Translations under genes and position numbers: made by a program
Notes under the pieces: model-generated
Database searches by the model: none
Seen by the model: only the letters and a program-made list of their open reading frames with translations
What the model was told of the DNA's origin: nothing
DNA from: Candidatus Cryptobacteroides faecipullorum
Lineage (GTDB): Bacteria > Bacteroidota > Bacteroidia > Bacteroidales > UBA932
Length of the DNA: 64,000 nucleotides
Assembly (NCBI GenBank): GCA_017694885.1
Contig: JADIMH010000006.1
Location: forward strand, 1 to 64,000
Direction: 5' to 3'
In this document: one piece after another, positions 53,219-62,106 of the stretch
Position numbering within the stretch: the first letter of the stretch is position 1
How the letters are laid out: every line of letters starts with the position of its first letter

Positions 53219-55708
53219 ATGACTATTTCGTATAATTGGCTCAAAGATTATATCGAGTGTGATCTTTCAGCGCAGCAGGTGGCCGATGCCCTTACTTCCA
53301 TAGGTCTTGAAGTAGATTCATTAGAGCAGGTGGAGGAGATTCCCGGAGGGCTTGCAGGTGTGATAGTGGCAGAGGTCGTGGAATGTTATGACCATCCGGA
53401 TTCGGACCATCTTCATGTGACAAAACTGAATACCGGCGCCCCTGATCTTCTGCAGGTAGTCTGCGGAGCCCCTAATGTGGCGGCCGGAGAGAAAGTACTG
53501 CTGGCTACCGTAGGGACGCGGCTCGGAGAAGATTTCAAGATAAAGAAATCCAAGATAAGAGGCGTGGAGTCCAACGGAATGATCTGTGCGGAAGACGAAC
53601 TCGGGATAGGACCGTCCCATGACGGAATCATGGTTCTGGACCCTTCTGCCGTTGTGGGTACTCCGGCAAAGGATTATCTGCATCTCGCGACAGACTATGT
53701 CATAGAAATCGGCCTTACGGCCAACAGGGTGGATGCCGCCTCCCATATCGGCGTCGCACGCGACCTGTATGCATACCTGAAACTTAACGATATACCTTGC
53801 AGACTTAATATTCCGGATGTTTCCGCATTCGAGGAAGGTCCGGAAGGCATCTGCACTTCCGAAGATGAAATCAACGGCGCGATCCCTGTAGAGGTGCTTG
53901 CCGCCGACGGGGCTCCGAGATATGCCGGAATAACCATAAAAGGAGTAAAAATAGGCCCTTCTCCTGAATGGATGCAGAAAAAACTGCTTTCGATAGGCCT
54001 TCGTCCTATAAATAACGTGGTGGATATCACCAATTTCGTCCAGATGGAGACAGGACATCCTCTCCATGCTTTCGATGCGGCGAAGATAATCGGGCACAAA
54101 GTAGTGGTCCGCAGGGCTGAAGAAGGGGAGAAATTCGTTACCCTGGATGGGGTGGAAAGAACACTTTCTTCCGAAGATCTGATGATTGCGAATCCTCGGA
54201 AAGCAATGTGCCTTGCGGGCGTTTTCGGCGGTGAAGAGTCCGGCGTGACAGAGTCGACTACCGATGTTTTCCTCGAGAGTGCGTATTTCAGCCCGGTATC
54301 CATAAGGAAAACTTCCAAGCGCCACGGACTCAAGACCGATGCTTCTTTCCGCAATGAGAGGGGGGCCGACCCTCTTGTCATAGACTATGCGGGCAAACGG
54401 GCTGCCCTGCTCATCGAAGAGCTGGCCGGGGGCAAGGTAACAGGCAGAATACAGGAATTCTATCCTGAAAAGATTGAAAGGAAAGCAGTGGATCTCGATT
54501 ATGACAGGATCGAGTCTTTCATCGGCAAGAAGATAGGGCATGATACCATAGAGAAGATCCTGGAGTATCTCGCCTATGAATTCATCGAACGCAGGACCGC
54601 TGCAGACGGGACCCCTTCAGGGGCAAGGGTCGCCGTACCGTCATATATGGTAGACGTTTACCGGGAATGCGATGTGGTCGAGGAAATCCTCAGGATCTAC
54701 GGCTACAACAATATAGAACTTCCTTCCGGTGTACGCATGTCCGTCAATGCTTCAGCCAGGCCGGAGCCTGAGGCTGTCCGCAATGCCGTTTCCGACTTCC
54801 TTGCGGCCAACGGTTTCGTCGAGACCATGAACAATTCCCTTACAAAGGAAGATTATTATGACAAACTCGTCACTTTCCCGAAGGAAAAGTGCGTACATAT
54901 TGTCAACCCTCTCAGTTCCGACCTTAATGTAATGAGACAGACACTTCTTCTGAACGGACTGGAGGTCGTATCCTATAATATCAACAGACAGACGAACAAT
55001 CTGCGCATATTCGAATACGGTTCCGTATATTCCCTGAAACCGGGCGGGGATCCTAAGGTGCTTTCGTCCTATGACGAGAAAACTGCCTATTCCCTGCTCG
55101 TTTCCGGTCCAGGTGAGAAATCATGGTGTGCTGAAGCGCACAAAGGCAGCTATTTCCAGCTGAAAGGCTATCTGGAACTGCTTCTGAAACGTTTCGGCGC
55201 CGACATATATTCAATGGAATACGATGCCGCCCCGTCCGACCTGTTCTCCGAAGGGCTCGTATACAGGTTGCCGGGTACGGGAGAACAGCTTGCCGTAATG
55301 GGTACTGTGGCTCCAGCCCGGCTGAAACAGTTCGGAATCAGGCAGCCTGTATTCGCGGCTGAAATAAGTTGGCCTGTATTCTTCGAGCTTGTCAAGAGGG
55401 ACAAGATCAAATATAAGGAGCTTCCTAAATTCCCTGAAGTGCGCCGCGATCTGGCTCTGCTTCTCGATGAGAATGTAGAATACGCCCGGATCCGCAAGAC
55501 AGCGTTCAGGACCGCAAAGAAACTTCTCAGGCAGGTGGACCTGTTCGATGTCTACAGAGGGGACAAGATACCTCAGGGCAAGAAACAGTATGCCATTGCC
55601 TTTACCCTTCAGGATACTGAAAAGACCTTGACGGACAATGAAGTGGAGAAAGTAATGTCCAAACTCCTGTCTGCCTTTGCCGGTGAGTTCGGCGCAACCT
55701 TGAGATAA
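53219..55708 (+). CDS. pheT: Phenylalanine--tRNA ligase beta subunit
   Basis: 829 aa, slightly above the usual 780-820. Works as an alpha2-beta2 enzyme with PheS, which is not in this window. The N-terminal EMAP-like tRNA-binding domain covers about residues 40-155 (VVCGAPNVAAGEKVLLA). The B3/B4 editing and B5 domains follow (NNVVDITNFVQMETGHPLHA; SFRNERGADP). The C-terminal FDX-ACB anticodon-binding domain covers about residues 735-829 (KFPEVRRDLALLLDENV). It has its own promoter element and is followed 5 nt later by a DUF4296 gene. Confidence 0.96.
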   Translation: MTISYNWLKDYIECDLSAQQVADALTSIGLEVDSLEQVEEIPGGLAGVIVAEVVECYDHPDSDHLHVTKLNTGAPDLLQVVCGAPNVAAGEKVLLATVGTRLGEDFKIKKSKIRGVESNGMICAEDELGIGPSHDGIMVLDPSAVVGTPAKDYLHLATDYVIEIGLTANRVDAASHIGVARDLYAYLKLNDIPCRLNIPDVSAFEEGPEGICTSEDEINGAIPVEVLAADGAPRYAGITIKGVKIGPSPEWMQKKLLSIGLRPINNVVDITNFVQMETGHPLHAFDAAKIIGHKVVVRRAEEGEKFVTLDGVERTLSSEDLMIANPRKAMCLAGVFGGEESGVTESTTDVFLESAYFSPVSIRKTSKRHGLKTDASFRNERGADPLVIDYAGKRAALLIEELAGGKVTGRIQEFYPEKIERKAVDLDYDRIESFIGKKIGHDTIEKILEYLAYEFIERRTAADGTPSGARVAVPSYMVDVYRECDVVEEILRIYGYNNIELPSGVRMSVNASARPEPEAVRNAVSDFLAANGFVETMNNSLTKEDYYDKLVTFPKEKCVHIVNPLSSDLNVMRQTLLLNGLEVVSYNINRQTNNLRIFEYGSVYSLKPGGDPKVLSSYDEKTAYSLLVSGPGEKSWCAEAHKGSYFQLKGYLELLLKRFGADIYSMEYDAAPSDLFSEGLVYRLPGTGEQLAVMGTVAPARLKQFGIRQPVFAAEISWPVFFELVKRDKIKYKELPKFPEVRRDLALLLDENVEYARIRKTAFRTAKKLLRQVDLFDVYRGDKIPQGKKQYAIAFTLQDTEKTLTDNEVEKVMSKLLSAFAGEFGATLR

Positions 55709-55713
55709 TCCGT

Positions 55714-56457
55714 ATGCGGACAGCGTTAGTATACATTTCAGTGTTGGCCGTACTGGCTTCAGCTTTTGTCTCCTGCAGGCGGGAAGGCAAGGTGATACCG
55801 CGAGGCGAAATGGCTGAAATATATGCGGAAATGTTCGTTCTGGATCAGGAGATTGCCGGAGATCCGGATATCAGGAGAGAGGCGGATACCCTTTTCGTGT
55901 ATGAGCCGGTATTCAGGAAATATGGCTATACTGCAGATGATTACAGGAGCAGTATGGCCTATTATATACAGGATCCGGACAGGTATGTGAGGATACTCAA
56001 ACGTACCGTGGATATACTTGACGGCCGGAGAAAGGAACTGAAGTCGGAAAAGGCCAGACTCGAATCCATCTCGCAGTCTCAGGCAATCACGGAGTCTTTC
56101 CGCCCGGAAAGGATATATTTCCTGTCAGGACTTGCCAACAGGGACCGGCTGACCGTCGACAGTCTGGCATTCTATATAGACTCTACCGGAGGGTCTTTCG
56201 ATTTCGATGTGCAAAAAGGATATGATACATTATATTCCGGTCCCCGTATATGTATCCTGAATGATACGCTTTCCGTATCCGATTCCGTTCCCGTGCTGCC
56301 GGTGCCGGAAAAAGTTCCGGGAGAAACCGCAGTCGGCGGCAGGATTTCCGGAGATATGAAACTCGACGGCAGGAAAGCCCGCATATCGGACCGGACGGGC
56401 GACCGGGCCGAGCCATTGAAGATGATTTCGGCGGAAGTCAAGAAAATAGAATTATGA
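55714..56457 (+). CDS. DUF4296 domain lipoprotein
   Basis: 247 aa. The lipoprotein signal ends in AFVSC (Cys21). The DUF4296 helical domain covers about residues 25-105 (IPRGEMAEIYAEMFVLDQE, then YGYTADDYRSSMAYYIQDP). The rest is a charged, beta-rich tail of unknown role. The family function is unknown. It starts 5 nt after pheT and overlaps the amidohydrolase gene by 4 nt (ATGA). Confidence 0.85.
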   Translation: MRTALVYISVLAVLASAFVSCRREGKVIPRGEMAEIYAEMFVLDQEIAGDPDIRREADTLFVYEPVFRKYGYTADDYRSSMAYYIQDPDRYVRILKRTVDILDGRRKELKSEKARLESISQSQAITESFRPERIYFLSGLANRDRLTVDSLAFYIDSTGGSFDFDVQKGYDTLYSGPRICILNDTLSVSDSVPVLPVPEKVPGETAVGGRISGDMKLDGRKARISDRTGDRAEPLKMISAEVKKIEL

Positions 56458-57641
56458 AACGTATTGCTGCAGAATATCTTTATACTCTGGATTCATATGA
56501 GCCGTTAGTGAACGGTTTTGTGGAATATGACGATGACGGGACAATCGTTTCTGTGGGAGAGTGCGAAGATGTCGGAAAGGAGGAAACCTTTTACAAAGGG
56601 GCGCTGGTCCCTGGGTTTGTCAATACGCATTGCCACATCGAACTGTCCCATCTGCAAGGCAAGTTCGCAAAGAAGACGGGCATGGCCGGCTTCATCGACC
56701 AGATCAATGCCTTGAGGGACATCTCCGACAGGACTTCCCGCATGGAGTGTATCCGGAAATGGATGGACAGACTGTGGAGTCAGGGGGTATCTGCGATGGG
56801 GGACATAAGCAACGGCGATGAGAGTTTTCCTGCCAAGGCGGCTTCTCCGATGTATACGAGGACTTTCCTCGAAGTCTTCGGCTCTGAACCCGAAGATTGC
56901 GCGAAAGTAATGGAGTCCGTAGGGCAGCTGCAGGAAAAAGTGGCCGGGTACGGACTTGATGCCGCACCTACGCCGCATTCCTGCTATACGATGAGTCCTG
57001 AACTGCTGACTGCCGCAAGCAGGGCCGCATTGGATTCCGGATATCTGTCGTACCATTCGCAGGAAAGCCTCCAGGAGGAACAGATGCTTGTTTCAGGAAG
57101 CGGAGCCCTGTATGAAAACAGAAAGCGTCTTGGCATGAGCACTCCGCCTGTAACCGGACGTCCTTCGCTGTTTTATTTCCTGGACAGGATAGGGAAGATT
57201 CATCCTGCCCCTTTTGAGGAACACATACTGCTCGTCCATGAAGTATGTCTGACCGAGGAGGCCGCGGATGCTGTAAACGACAAGTTGAAGAATGCCTTTG
57301 TCGCCCTGTGTCCCATGTCGAATATTTTCATACATGATACCCTGCCTCCTGTAGCTCTTATGCGCAGGAAAGGGATGAAGATAACGGTAGGTACGGATTC
57401 TCTTTCGAGCAACGATACTCTTGATATCGTCGGAGAAATGCATTGCCTCCAAAAAGCTTTTCCGTATATAAGTCTGGGGGAAATACTGACATGGGCCTGC
57501 AGGAACGGGGCCTTGTTCCTCGGTAAGGAAAAAGGACTCGGGACAATCGCTCCCGGCAAGCGGCCCGGCATAGTACTGATTGAAGGACTCGATGCCGATG
57601 GCAGGCTTACTGACGGAAGCTTTTCCGGACGGATAATCTGA
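56454..57641 (+). CDS. Amidohydrolase-superfamily deaminase or hydrolase
   Basis: 395 aa cytosolic TIM-barrel metal hydrolase. Metal and active-site motifs: PGFVNTHCHIELSH near residue 60, APTPHSCYTMSP, SYHSQESLQEEQ, and VGTDSLSSNDTLD near residue 320. The pattern resembles the subgroup of chlorohydrolase, guanine/SAH deaminase and aminodeoxyfutalosine deaminase enzymes. The substrate cannot be named from sequence. It is coupled by a 4-nt overlap to the DUF4296 gene. Confidence 0.82.
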   Translation: MKRIAAEYLYTLDSYEPLVNGFVEYDDDGTIVSVGECEDVGKEETFYKGALVPGFVNTHCHIELSHLQGKFAKKTGMAGFIDQINALRDISDRTSRMECIRKWMDRLWSQGVSAMGDISNGDESFPAKAASPMYTRTFLEVFGSEPEDCAKVMESVGQLQEKVAGYGLDAAPTPHSCYTMSPELLTAASRAALDSGYLSYHSQESLQEEQMLVSGSGALYENRKRLGMSTPPVTGRPSLFYFLDRIGKIHPAPFEEHILLVHEVCLTEEAADAVNDKLKNAFVALCPMSNIFIHDTLPPVALMRRKGMKITVGTDSLSSNDTLDIVGEMHCLQKAFPYISLGEILTWACRNGALFLGKEKGLGTIAPGKRPGIVLIEGLDADGRLTDGSFSGRII

Positions 57642-57710
57642 CAGCGGCCCTCATGCATGGCCCGGAGGCCTGCTTTGCAGAAGACCCGTAAATAAAACAG
57701 ATAATGACTG

Positions 57711-58469
57711 ATGCTTAGATTTGAAGACATAGTTTTCGGCCCAATACACAGCAGAAGGCTTGGCGCATCATTAGGTGTGAACCTTCTTCCTCCCGAAGGG
57801 AAACTGTGCAATTTCGACTGCATATACTGCGAATGCGGATGGAACAGGGACGGGGCCGGCGGAGGCCGGATGCCGGATGAAGCCGCTGTCCGTGCCGCGA
57901 TGGAAACCAGATTCCCTGCTCTGGCAACGGAAGGTACAAGGGTCGACTCCATTACATTTTCCGGTAACGGGGAACCGACTCTGAATCCTGATTTTGCCGG
58001 AATAATCGATACTGCCGTCCGGATGCGCGACCGGTATTTTCCGAAAGCCGCAATATCGGTGCTTTCGAACGCTACCATGACTTACAGACCTGATATTGTT
58101 TCCGCCCTTAAAAAGGTGGACAACCCGATCCTGAAGATAGACGCTCCTACGGATGCCGGTGCCGGGATAGTGAACAGGCCGTTCCCCGGTTACCATGTGG
58201 CTGACATTGTCGCCAATCTTGCCGCTTTCGGGGGAGATTTCATCCTTCAGACCATGTTCCTCAGAGGCGGAGGGTGCGATCCTGCCGACAAAGAGTGGCT
58301 GGAAGGCTGGATGGAGATTGTGGAGAAACTGCATCCACGTGAGGTCATGGTGTATACCATTGACAGGGAGACTCCGGAAAAAGGACTTGCGAAGCTTTCG
58401 GCGGAAGAGATGTCCGGACTGGTAAAGCCGCTGGTGGACAAAGGATTCAATATACAGATAAGGGGTTGA
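57711..58469 (+). CDS. Radical SAM protein
   Basis: 252 aa. The iron-sulfur-binding motif CNFDCIYC is at about residues 33-40, preceded by the family segment GPIHSRRLGASLGVNLLP. A SAM-binding GNGEPTL motif follows. This subgroup (similar to MoaA/wybutosine-type radical SAM proteins) is widespread in Bacteroidetes and has no fixed substrate. A 69-nt spacer separates it from the amidohydrolase, and dtd follows after 3 nt. Confidence 0.85.
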   Translation: MLRFEDIVFGPIHSRRLGASLGVNLLPPEGKLCNFDCIYCECGWNRDGAGGGRMPDEAAVRAAMETRFPALATEGTRVDSITFSGNGEPTLNPDFAGIIDTAVRMRDRYFPKAAISVLSNATMTYRPDIVSALKKVDNPILKIDAPTDAGAGIVNRPFPGYHVADIVANLAAFGGDFILQTMFLRGGGCDPADKEWLEGWMEIVEKLHPREVMVYTIDRETPEKGLAKLSAEEMSGLVKPLVDKGFNIQIRG

Positions 58470-58472
58470 CGC

Positions 58473-58928
58473 ATGAGAGTGGTGATTCAGAGAGTAAAGA
58501 CGGCAAGGGTGGATATCCCAGCTACCGGCTATTCTTCGGAAATAGGAGAAGGCCTGCTGGTGCTGGCTGCCTTTACCGAAGATGATACGGAACCGGATCT
58601 CGAGTGGATGGCCAGAAAGATCTGCGCCCTGCGTGTTTTTGACGATGCTGACGGCGTGATGAACATTTCGGTCCGGGATACCGGAGGCGAAGTCATGGTG
58701 GTAAGCCAGTTTACGCTGTATGCATCTACTGTAAAAGGAAACAGGCCGTCATATATCAGGGCCGCCAGACCGGAAACGGCTGTCCCTCTCTATGAAAGGT
58801 TCTGTTCCTGTATCGAGGCCGGACTCGGAAAGCCGGTAGGGCGGGGTGTCTTCGGCGCGGATATGAAGGTTTCTCTTTTGAATGACGGACCGGTAACGAT
58901 TATAATTGATTCAAAAATAAAGGAATAG
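58473..58928 (+). CDS. dtd: D-aminoacyl-tRNA deacylase
   Basis: 151 aa, the normal length. Removes D-amino acids wrongly attached to tRNA. Both catalytic-pocket motifs are present: SQFTLYA in the middle and NDGPVT near the C-terminus, along with the N-terminal MRVVIQRV strand. It sits 3 nt after the radical SAM gene and 5 nt before deoC, in one transcript. Confidence 0.95.
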   Translation: MRVVIQRVKTARVDIPATGYSSEIGEGLLVLAAFTEDDTEPDLEWMARKICALRVFDDADGVMNISVRDTGGEVMVVSQFTLYASTVKGNRPSYIRAARPETAVPLYERFCSCIEAGLGKPVGRGVFGADMKVSLLNDGPVTIIIDSKIKE

Positions 58929-58933
58929 ATACA

Positions 58934-59827
58934 ATGAAGAATTTTTTCGCCGAATATGGCTATACTCCTGACAAGGAGGCGATGGGCAGGGCGCTCGATC
59001 TGATTGCCGCAAATCTGGAAAATATGGTGACCAGACCTGTTCTCCTGTCATGCTTTTCCATGATGGATGTGACGTCATTGAAGACGGACGATACCAGGAC
59101 TTCGATACGCAGGCTTGTCGAGAAGGTAAACAACCTTCAGAAAGAGTATCCCGATTATCCTATGCCGGCTTCTATCTGCGTCTATCCGGATTTCGTAGAG
59201 ACCGTCAAAGCATCCAAGAGGTGCGATGACGTACACATAACGGCCGTTGCCGGGTGCTTCCCGTCATCGCAGAGTTTCCTGGAGGTGAAACTGCTGGAGT
59301 GCGGAATGGCAGTGGAAAAAGGAGCGGACGAGATTGATATCGTTCTGGCGTTGAATGATTTTCTTGATGAGGACTATTCGGCTGCATCGGAAGAGATCAG
59401 ACAGATACGCTCATGTATCGACGAGAAGGCCGCAGAGCAAGGCAGAAAAGTGTGTCTCAAGGTGATTCTGGAGACCGGACTGCTGATGTCGCCGGACCTT
59501 ATTGCCAAGGCTTCATTCCTGGCAATGGAGGCAGGAGCGGACTTCATAAAGACTTCTACAGGCAAGGTAAGCGTCAATGCTACTCCGGCCGCCGCATATA
59601 CGATGTGCGAATGTATCGCCGCGTATTACAGGAAGACAGGCAGGAAGGTCGGATTCAAGCCGGCAGGAGGCATATCCTCTGTCCTGGATGCCGTATCGTA
59701 TTATACGATTGTCTCGACAGTACTCGGGGAGGAATGGCTGGACAAGAGCCTTTTCAGGTTCGGAGTAAGCCGTATGGCCAACAATATCATATCCGAACTG
59801 GAGCAGAAAACGGTGTCCTATTTTTGA
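58934..59827 (+). CDS. deoC: Deoxyribose-phosphate aldolase
   Basis: 297 aa class I aldolase, the longer form. Splits 2-deoxyribose 5-phosphate into glyceraldehyde 3-phosphate and acetaldehyde. The Schiff-base lysine is in FIKTSTGK, and the second conserved lysine is in VGFKPAGGI. The substrate-loop segment GADEIDIVLALNDFLD is present. It ends the pheT-to-deoC gene run and is followed by a strong terminator. Confidence 0.95.
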   Translation: MKNFFAEYGYTPDKEAMGRALDLIAANLENMVTRPVLLSCFSMMDVTSLKTDDTRTSIRRLVEKVNNLQKEYPDYPMPASICVYPDFVETVKASKRCDDVHITAVAGCFPSSQSFLEVKLLECGMAVEKGADEIDIVLALNDFLDEDYSAASEEIRQIRSCIDEKAAEQGRKVCLKVILETGLLMSPDLIAKASFLAMEAGADFIKTSTGKVSVNATPAAAYTMCECIAAYYRKTGRKVGFKPAGGISSVLDAVSYYTIVSTVLGEEWLDKSLFRFGVSRMANNIISELEQKTVSYF

Positions 59828-59862
59828 TTTTGCTGCATTTTTTCAGCTATAAAGCCAATGAA

Positions 59863-59896
59863 AAGTGCCTTGCAGGTATCTGCAGGGCACTTTTTT
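59863..59896 (+). terminator. Rho-independent terminator of deoC
   Basis: AAGTGCCTTGCA pairs with TGCAGGGCACTT (one G-T wobble), with a short loop, followed by T6 to 59896. Confidence 0.88.
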
Positions 59897-59938
59897 AAAT
59901 TAAACGTTTGTTCATTCCGGAACACGGATAATACCAGA

Positions 59939-59946
59939 TAATTTTG
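59939..59946 (+). promoter_or_regulatory. Probable -7 element for the HExxH lipoprotein operon
   Basis: TAATTTTG is an exact TAnnTTTG match, 25 nt upstream of the start at 59972. The nearest TTTG (59907-59910) is 28 nt away rather than 19, so the -33 element is doubtful. Confidence 0.45.
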
Positions 59947-59971
59947 TCCCCGGTTTTAAAAGACACGAACT

Positions 59972-61543
59972 ATGGACAGATTATTTGGATTGGCAGTGCT
60001 GCTTATGGCTGTAATGTCATGCAGCAAAGGAGGGGTGGATTTGGCTTCCGGTGCTTCGGACGGGGAAGAGCTTTCGCATGGCATGATAGTCTTGGGGGAA
60101 AGACTGGAGAACCCGTATACGACAGAGAACATATCTGCCGCGCTCGCTTCGGTCTATCCGACCAAAGGCAGGGTAGAGGTGGAACCTACGCATCTTTATG
60201 TAAGGTTCCTGCCTGTGGACCAGAGCGACTTCGATCTTATTTCGGATCTGGATCTTTCGGACTATCCTCTTGACTATGCTATCGTAAAGGACGGGGACTA
60301 TTATCATGATCCGCAGATAGACGACGATAAGGCAACCTGGCAGTATGCCGTCGTTCCGCATGACTACGAATTCCCGGATGTCTACTATGAAATCATTGAC
60401 AAGTGCTTCATTACGGAGAATGATGCTCCGGGCCGTTCTTCTGACGGCATAGACTGGGAGGCTGTAGAGAGAGAGGCATACCGGCTTACAGGAAACGCCG
60501 ATATGCTGGCCGGGGCGCAGACCCGCTCCGGGAAAGTGAATCCTTCGGGCCGGATTACCATTGTAGATGACAGTGTGAATGGCGGAAAGCCTTTCGGTGT
60601 GGCAGGAGTAAGGGTCAGGTGCAACACTTTTGTAAAATATTCGCATACCTATACCGACAGGGACGGCTATTATACTATCCCGCAAAAATACTCGGCGAAG
60701 GTAAGGTATCGCCTTATATATAAAAATGAAAAGGGATTTGCGTTGGGATTCAATAAATTGCTTGTCCCTGCATCTACATCCGCACTCGGCAAGGCATCTC
60801 CTGAAGGCCTGAACTATACCATAACCAAGGATTCGGACAGGACGATGTTCACAAGAAGCGCCGTAAACAATTCTGCGTATGATTACATAACCAGATGCTC
60901 TGGCGATGATATGGACATCACTCCTCCGCCTTCCGATCTGAGGATATGGCTTTTCCCGTCCCTGGATGTCAGCAGCTCGGTAATGATCCATCATGGAGCT
61001 TTCGTAGAAAGCGGATATATCAAGAAATTTCTCGGGATATTTTCATCGGTGATTGCCTTTTTCGCTCCTGACGTTACTGTCGGAACGAAGTATCTTAACG
61101 AGTACAGCAGCATATACAGCGCAGTATGTCATGAACTTGCCCATACCAGCCATTTCGCCCAGACGGGAAAGGATTATTGGGACAGATACATACTTTATAT
61201 CATGAAATCCTTTGTGTCATCTGGCGGCATGACATACGGAAACGGGAATGAGACCGATGCCGGATACTGTGCCGTTGGAGAAATGTGGGCCTACTATCTC
61301 GAGAGCGTCATGTATAAGGAGCGCTACGGCGGAAACGTTCCGTCTTTCGGAAGTTCGCACTGGTTTTCTCCGCAGATATTGAGAGTGCTCGATGAAAGGG
61401 GGATTACACGCTCGGACATACTTGCCGCCATGCAGCCGGATGTTACGGATGTCGATCTTCTGAAAACGCGCATGATGTCTTTATATCCGGATAAAGCCGT
61501 GGTGATCAATCAGGTTTTCAACAGATACAGGAATTTGCGATGA
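59972..61543 (+). CDS. Putative zinc metallopeptidase lipoprotein (HELAH)
   Basis: 523 aa, family not recognised. The lipoprotein signal is VMSC (Cys17), followed by SKGGVD. Residues about 195-265 look like a carboxypeptidase-regulatory-type beta domain (GVAGVRVRCNTFVKY, TDRDGYYTIPQKYSAK). HELAH at 387-391, with Glu437 in GEMWAYYLES as a candidate third ligand, suggests a gluzincin-type zinc hydrolase. A TRSG sequence at about residue 187 resembles those in the two S8 prodomains. The stop overlaps the start of the DUF3575 gene by 4 nt, so it is in the same operon. Activity and substrate are inferred only. Confidence 0.75.
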   Translation: MDRLFGLAVLLMAVMSCSKGGVDLASGASDGEELSHGMIVLGERLENPYTTENISAALASVYPTKGRVEVEPTHLYVRFLPVDQSDFDLISDLDLSDYPLDYAIVKDGDYYHDPQIDDDKATWQYAVVPHDYEFPDVYYEIIDKCFITENDAPGRSSDGIDWEAVEREAYRLTGNADMLAGAQTRSGKVNPSGRITIVDDSVNGGKPFGVAGVRVRCNTFVKYSHTYTDRDGYYTIPQKYSAKVRYRLIYKNEKGFALGFNKLLVPASTSALGKASPEGLNYTITKDSDRTMFTRSAVNNSAYDYITRCSGDDMDITPPPSDLRIWLFPSLDVSSSVMIHHGAFVESGYIKKFLGIFSSVIAFFAPDVTVGTKYLNEYSSIYSAVCHELAHTSHFAQTGKDYWDRYILYIMKSFVSSGGMTYGNGNETDAGYCAVGEMWAYYLESVMYKERYGGNVPSFGSSHWFSPQILRVLDERGITRSDILAAMQPDVTDVDLLKTRMMSLYPDKAVVINQVFNRYRNLR

Positions 61544-62106
61544 AGACGGCAGTACGTTATATTCTGATATTCATTATGTCGGTTTGGGGTTCCGGAGTTT
61601 CATTCGGACAGAGGGTTTCGGTCTCGACGAATCTTGTCGGATATCTGGATTTAGCTACGCTTAACGCCGAGGCCTCGTATGCTTGCTCCAGACACTGGAG
61701 TGCGGTGGCTGCCTTCAGGTATAATCCATGGACTTTCAACGGCGGCAGGCCAGGAAAGCAGTTCCAGCGCAGACAGCAGAGCTATGCTGTCGGAGGAAGG
61801 TATTGGCTGTGGCATACGTTTTCGGGCTGGTGGTTTTCAGGAAAACTGCAGTATCAGGAGTACAATACCGGAGGAATCATTGACCGGTCTGCGGACGAAG
61901 GGGACAGATACGGTGTAGGAGTCGGTGCCGGCTATACATACATGATCCATCCTCATTTGAATATGGAGTTCGGGATAGGTTTGTGGGGAGGATACGGGAC
62001 ATATGTAAGTTACAGCTGTCCTTCATGCGGTCTGACTGTCGGCCGTGGAGACGGTTTTTTCATTCTTCCCAACGATATTATGGTTTCACTCTCATATGTG
62101 TTCTGA
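61540..62106 (+). CDS. DUF3575-like outer-membrane barrel protein
   Basis: 188 aa with an N-terminal signal peptide (VSFGQ) and a small beta-barrel: VSVSTNLVGYLDLATLNAEASY, then WSAVAAFRYNPWTF, with the final strand MVSLSYVF and a terminal Phe. The pattern fits DUF3575, whose genes often stand at the front of Bacteroidales fimbria clusters. It overlaps the HELAH lipoprotein gene by 4 nt and the next gene by 11 nt. Confidence 0.8.
   Translation: MKTAVRYILIFIMSVWGSGVSFGQRVSVSTNLVGYLDLATLNAEASYACSRHWSAVAAFRYNPWTFNGGRPGKQFQRRQQSYAVGGRYWLWHTFSGWWFSGKLQYQEYNTGGIIDRSADEGDRYGVGVGAGYTYMIHPHLNMEFGIGLWGGYGTYVSYSCPSCGLTVGRGDGFFILPNDIMVSLSYVF

Noticed and set aside
54360..54365. G6 run in pheT as a third phase-variable tract
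   Set aside because: It encodes conserved residues of an essential gene in frame, and six Gs are too few to be a convincing slippage site.
53321..54541. 406-aa open frame antisense to pheT
   Set aside because: It overlaps the conserved pheT domains entirely and has no motif or start context of its own.
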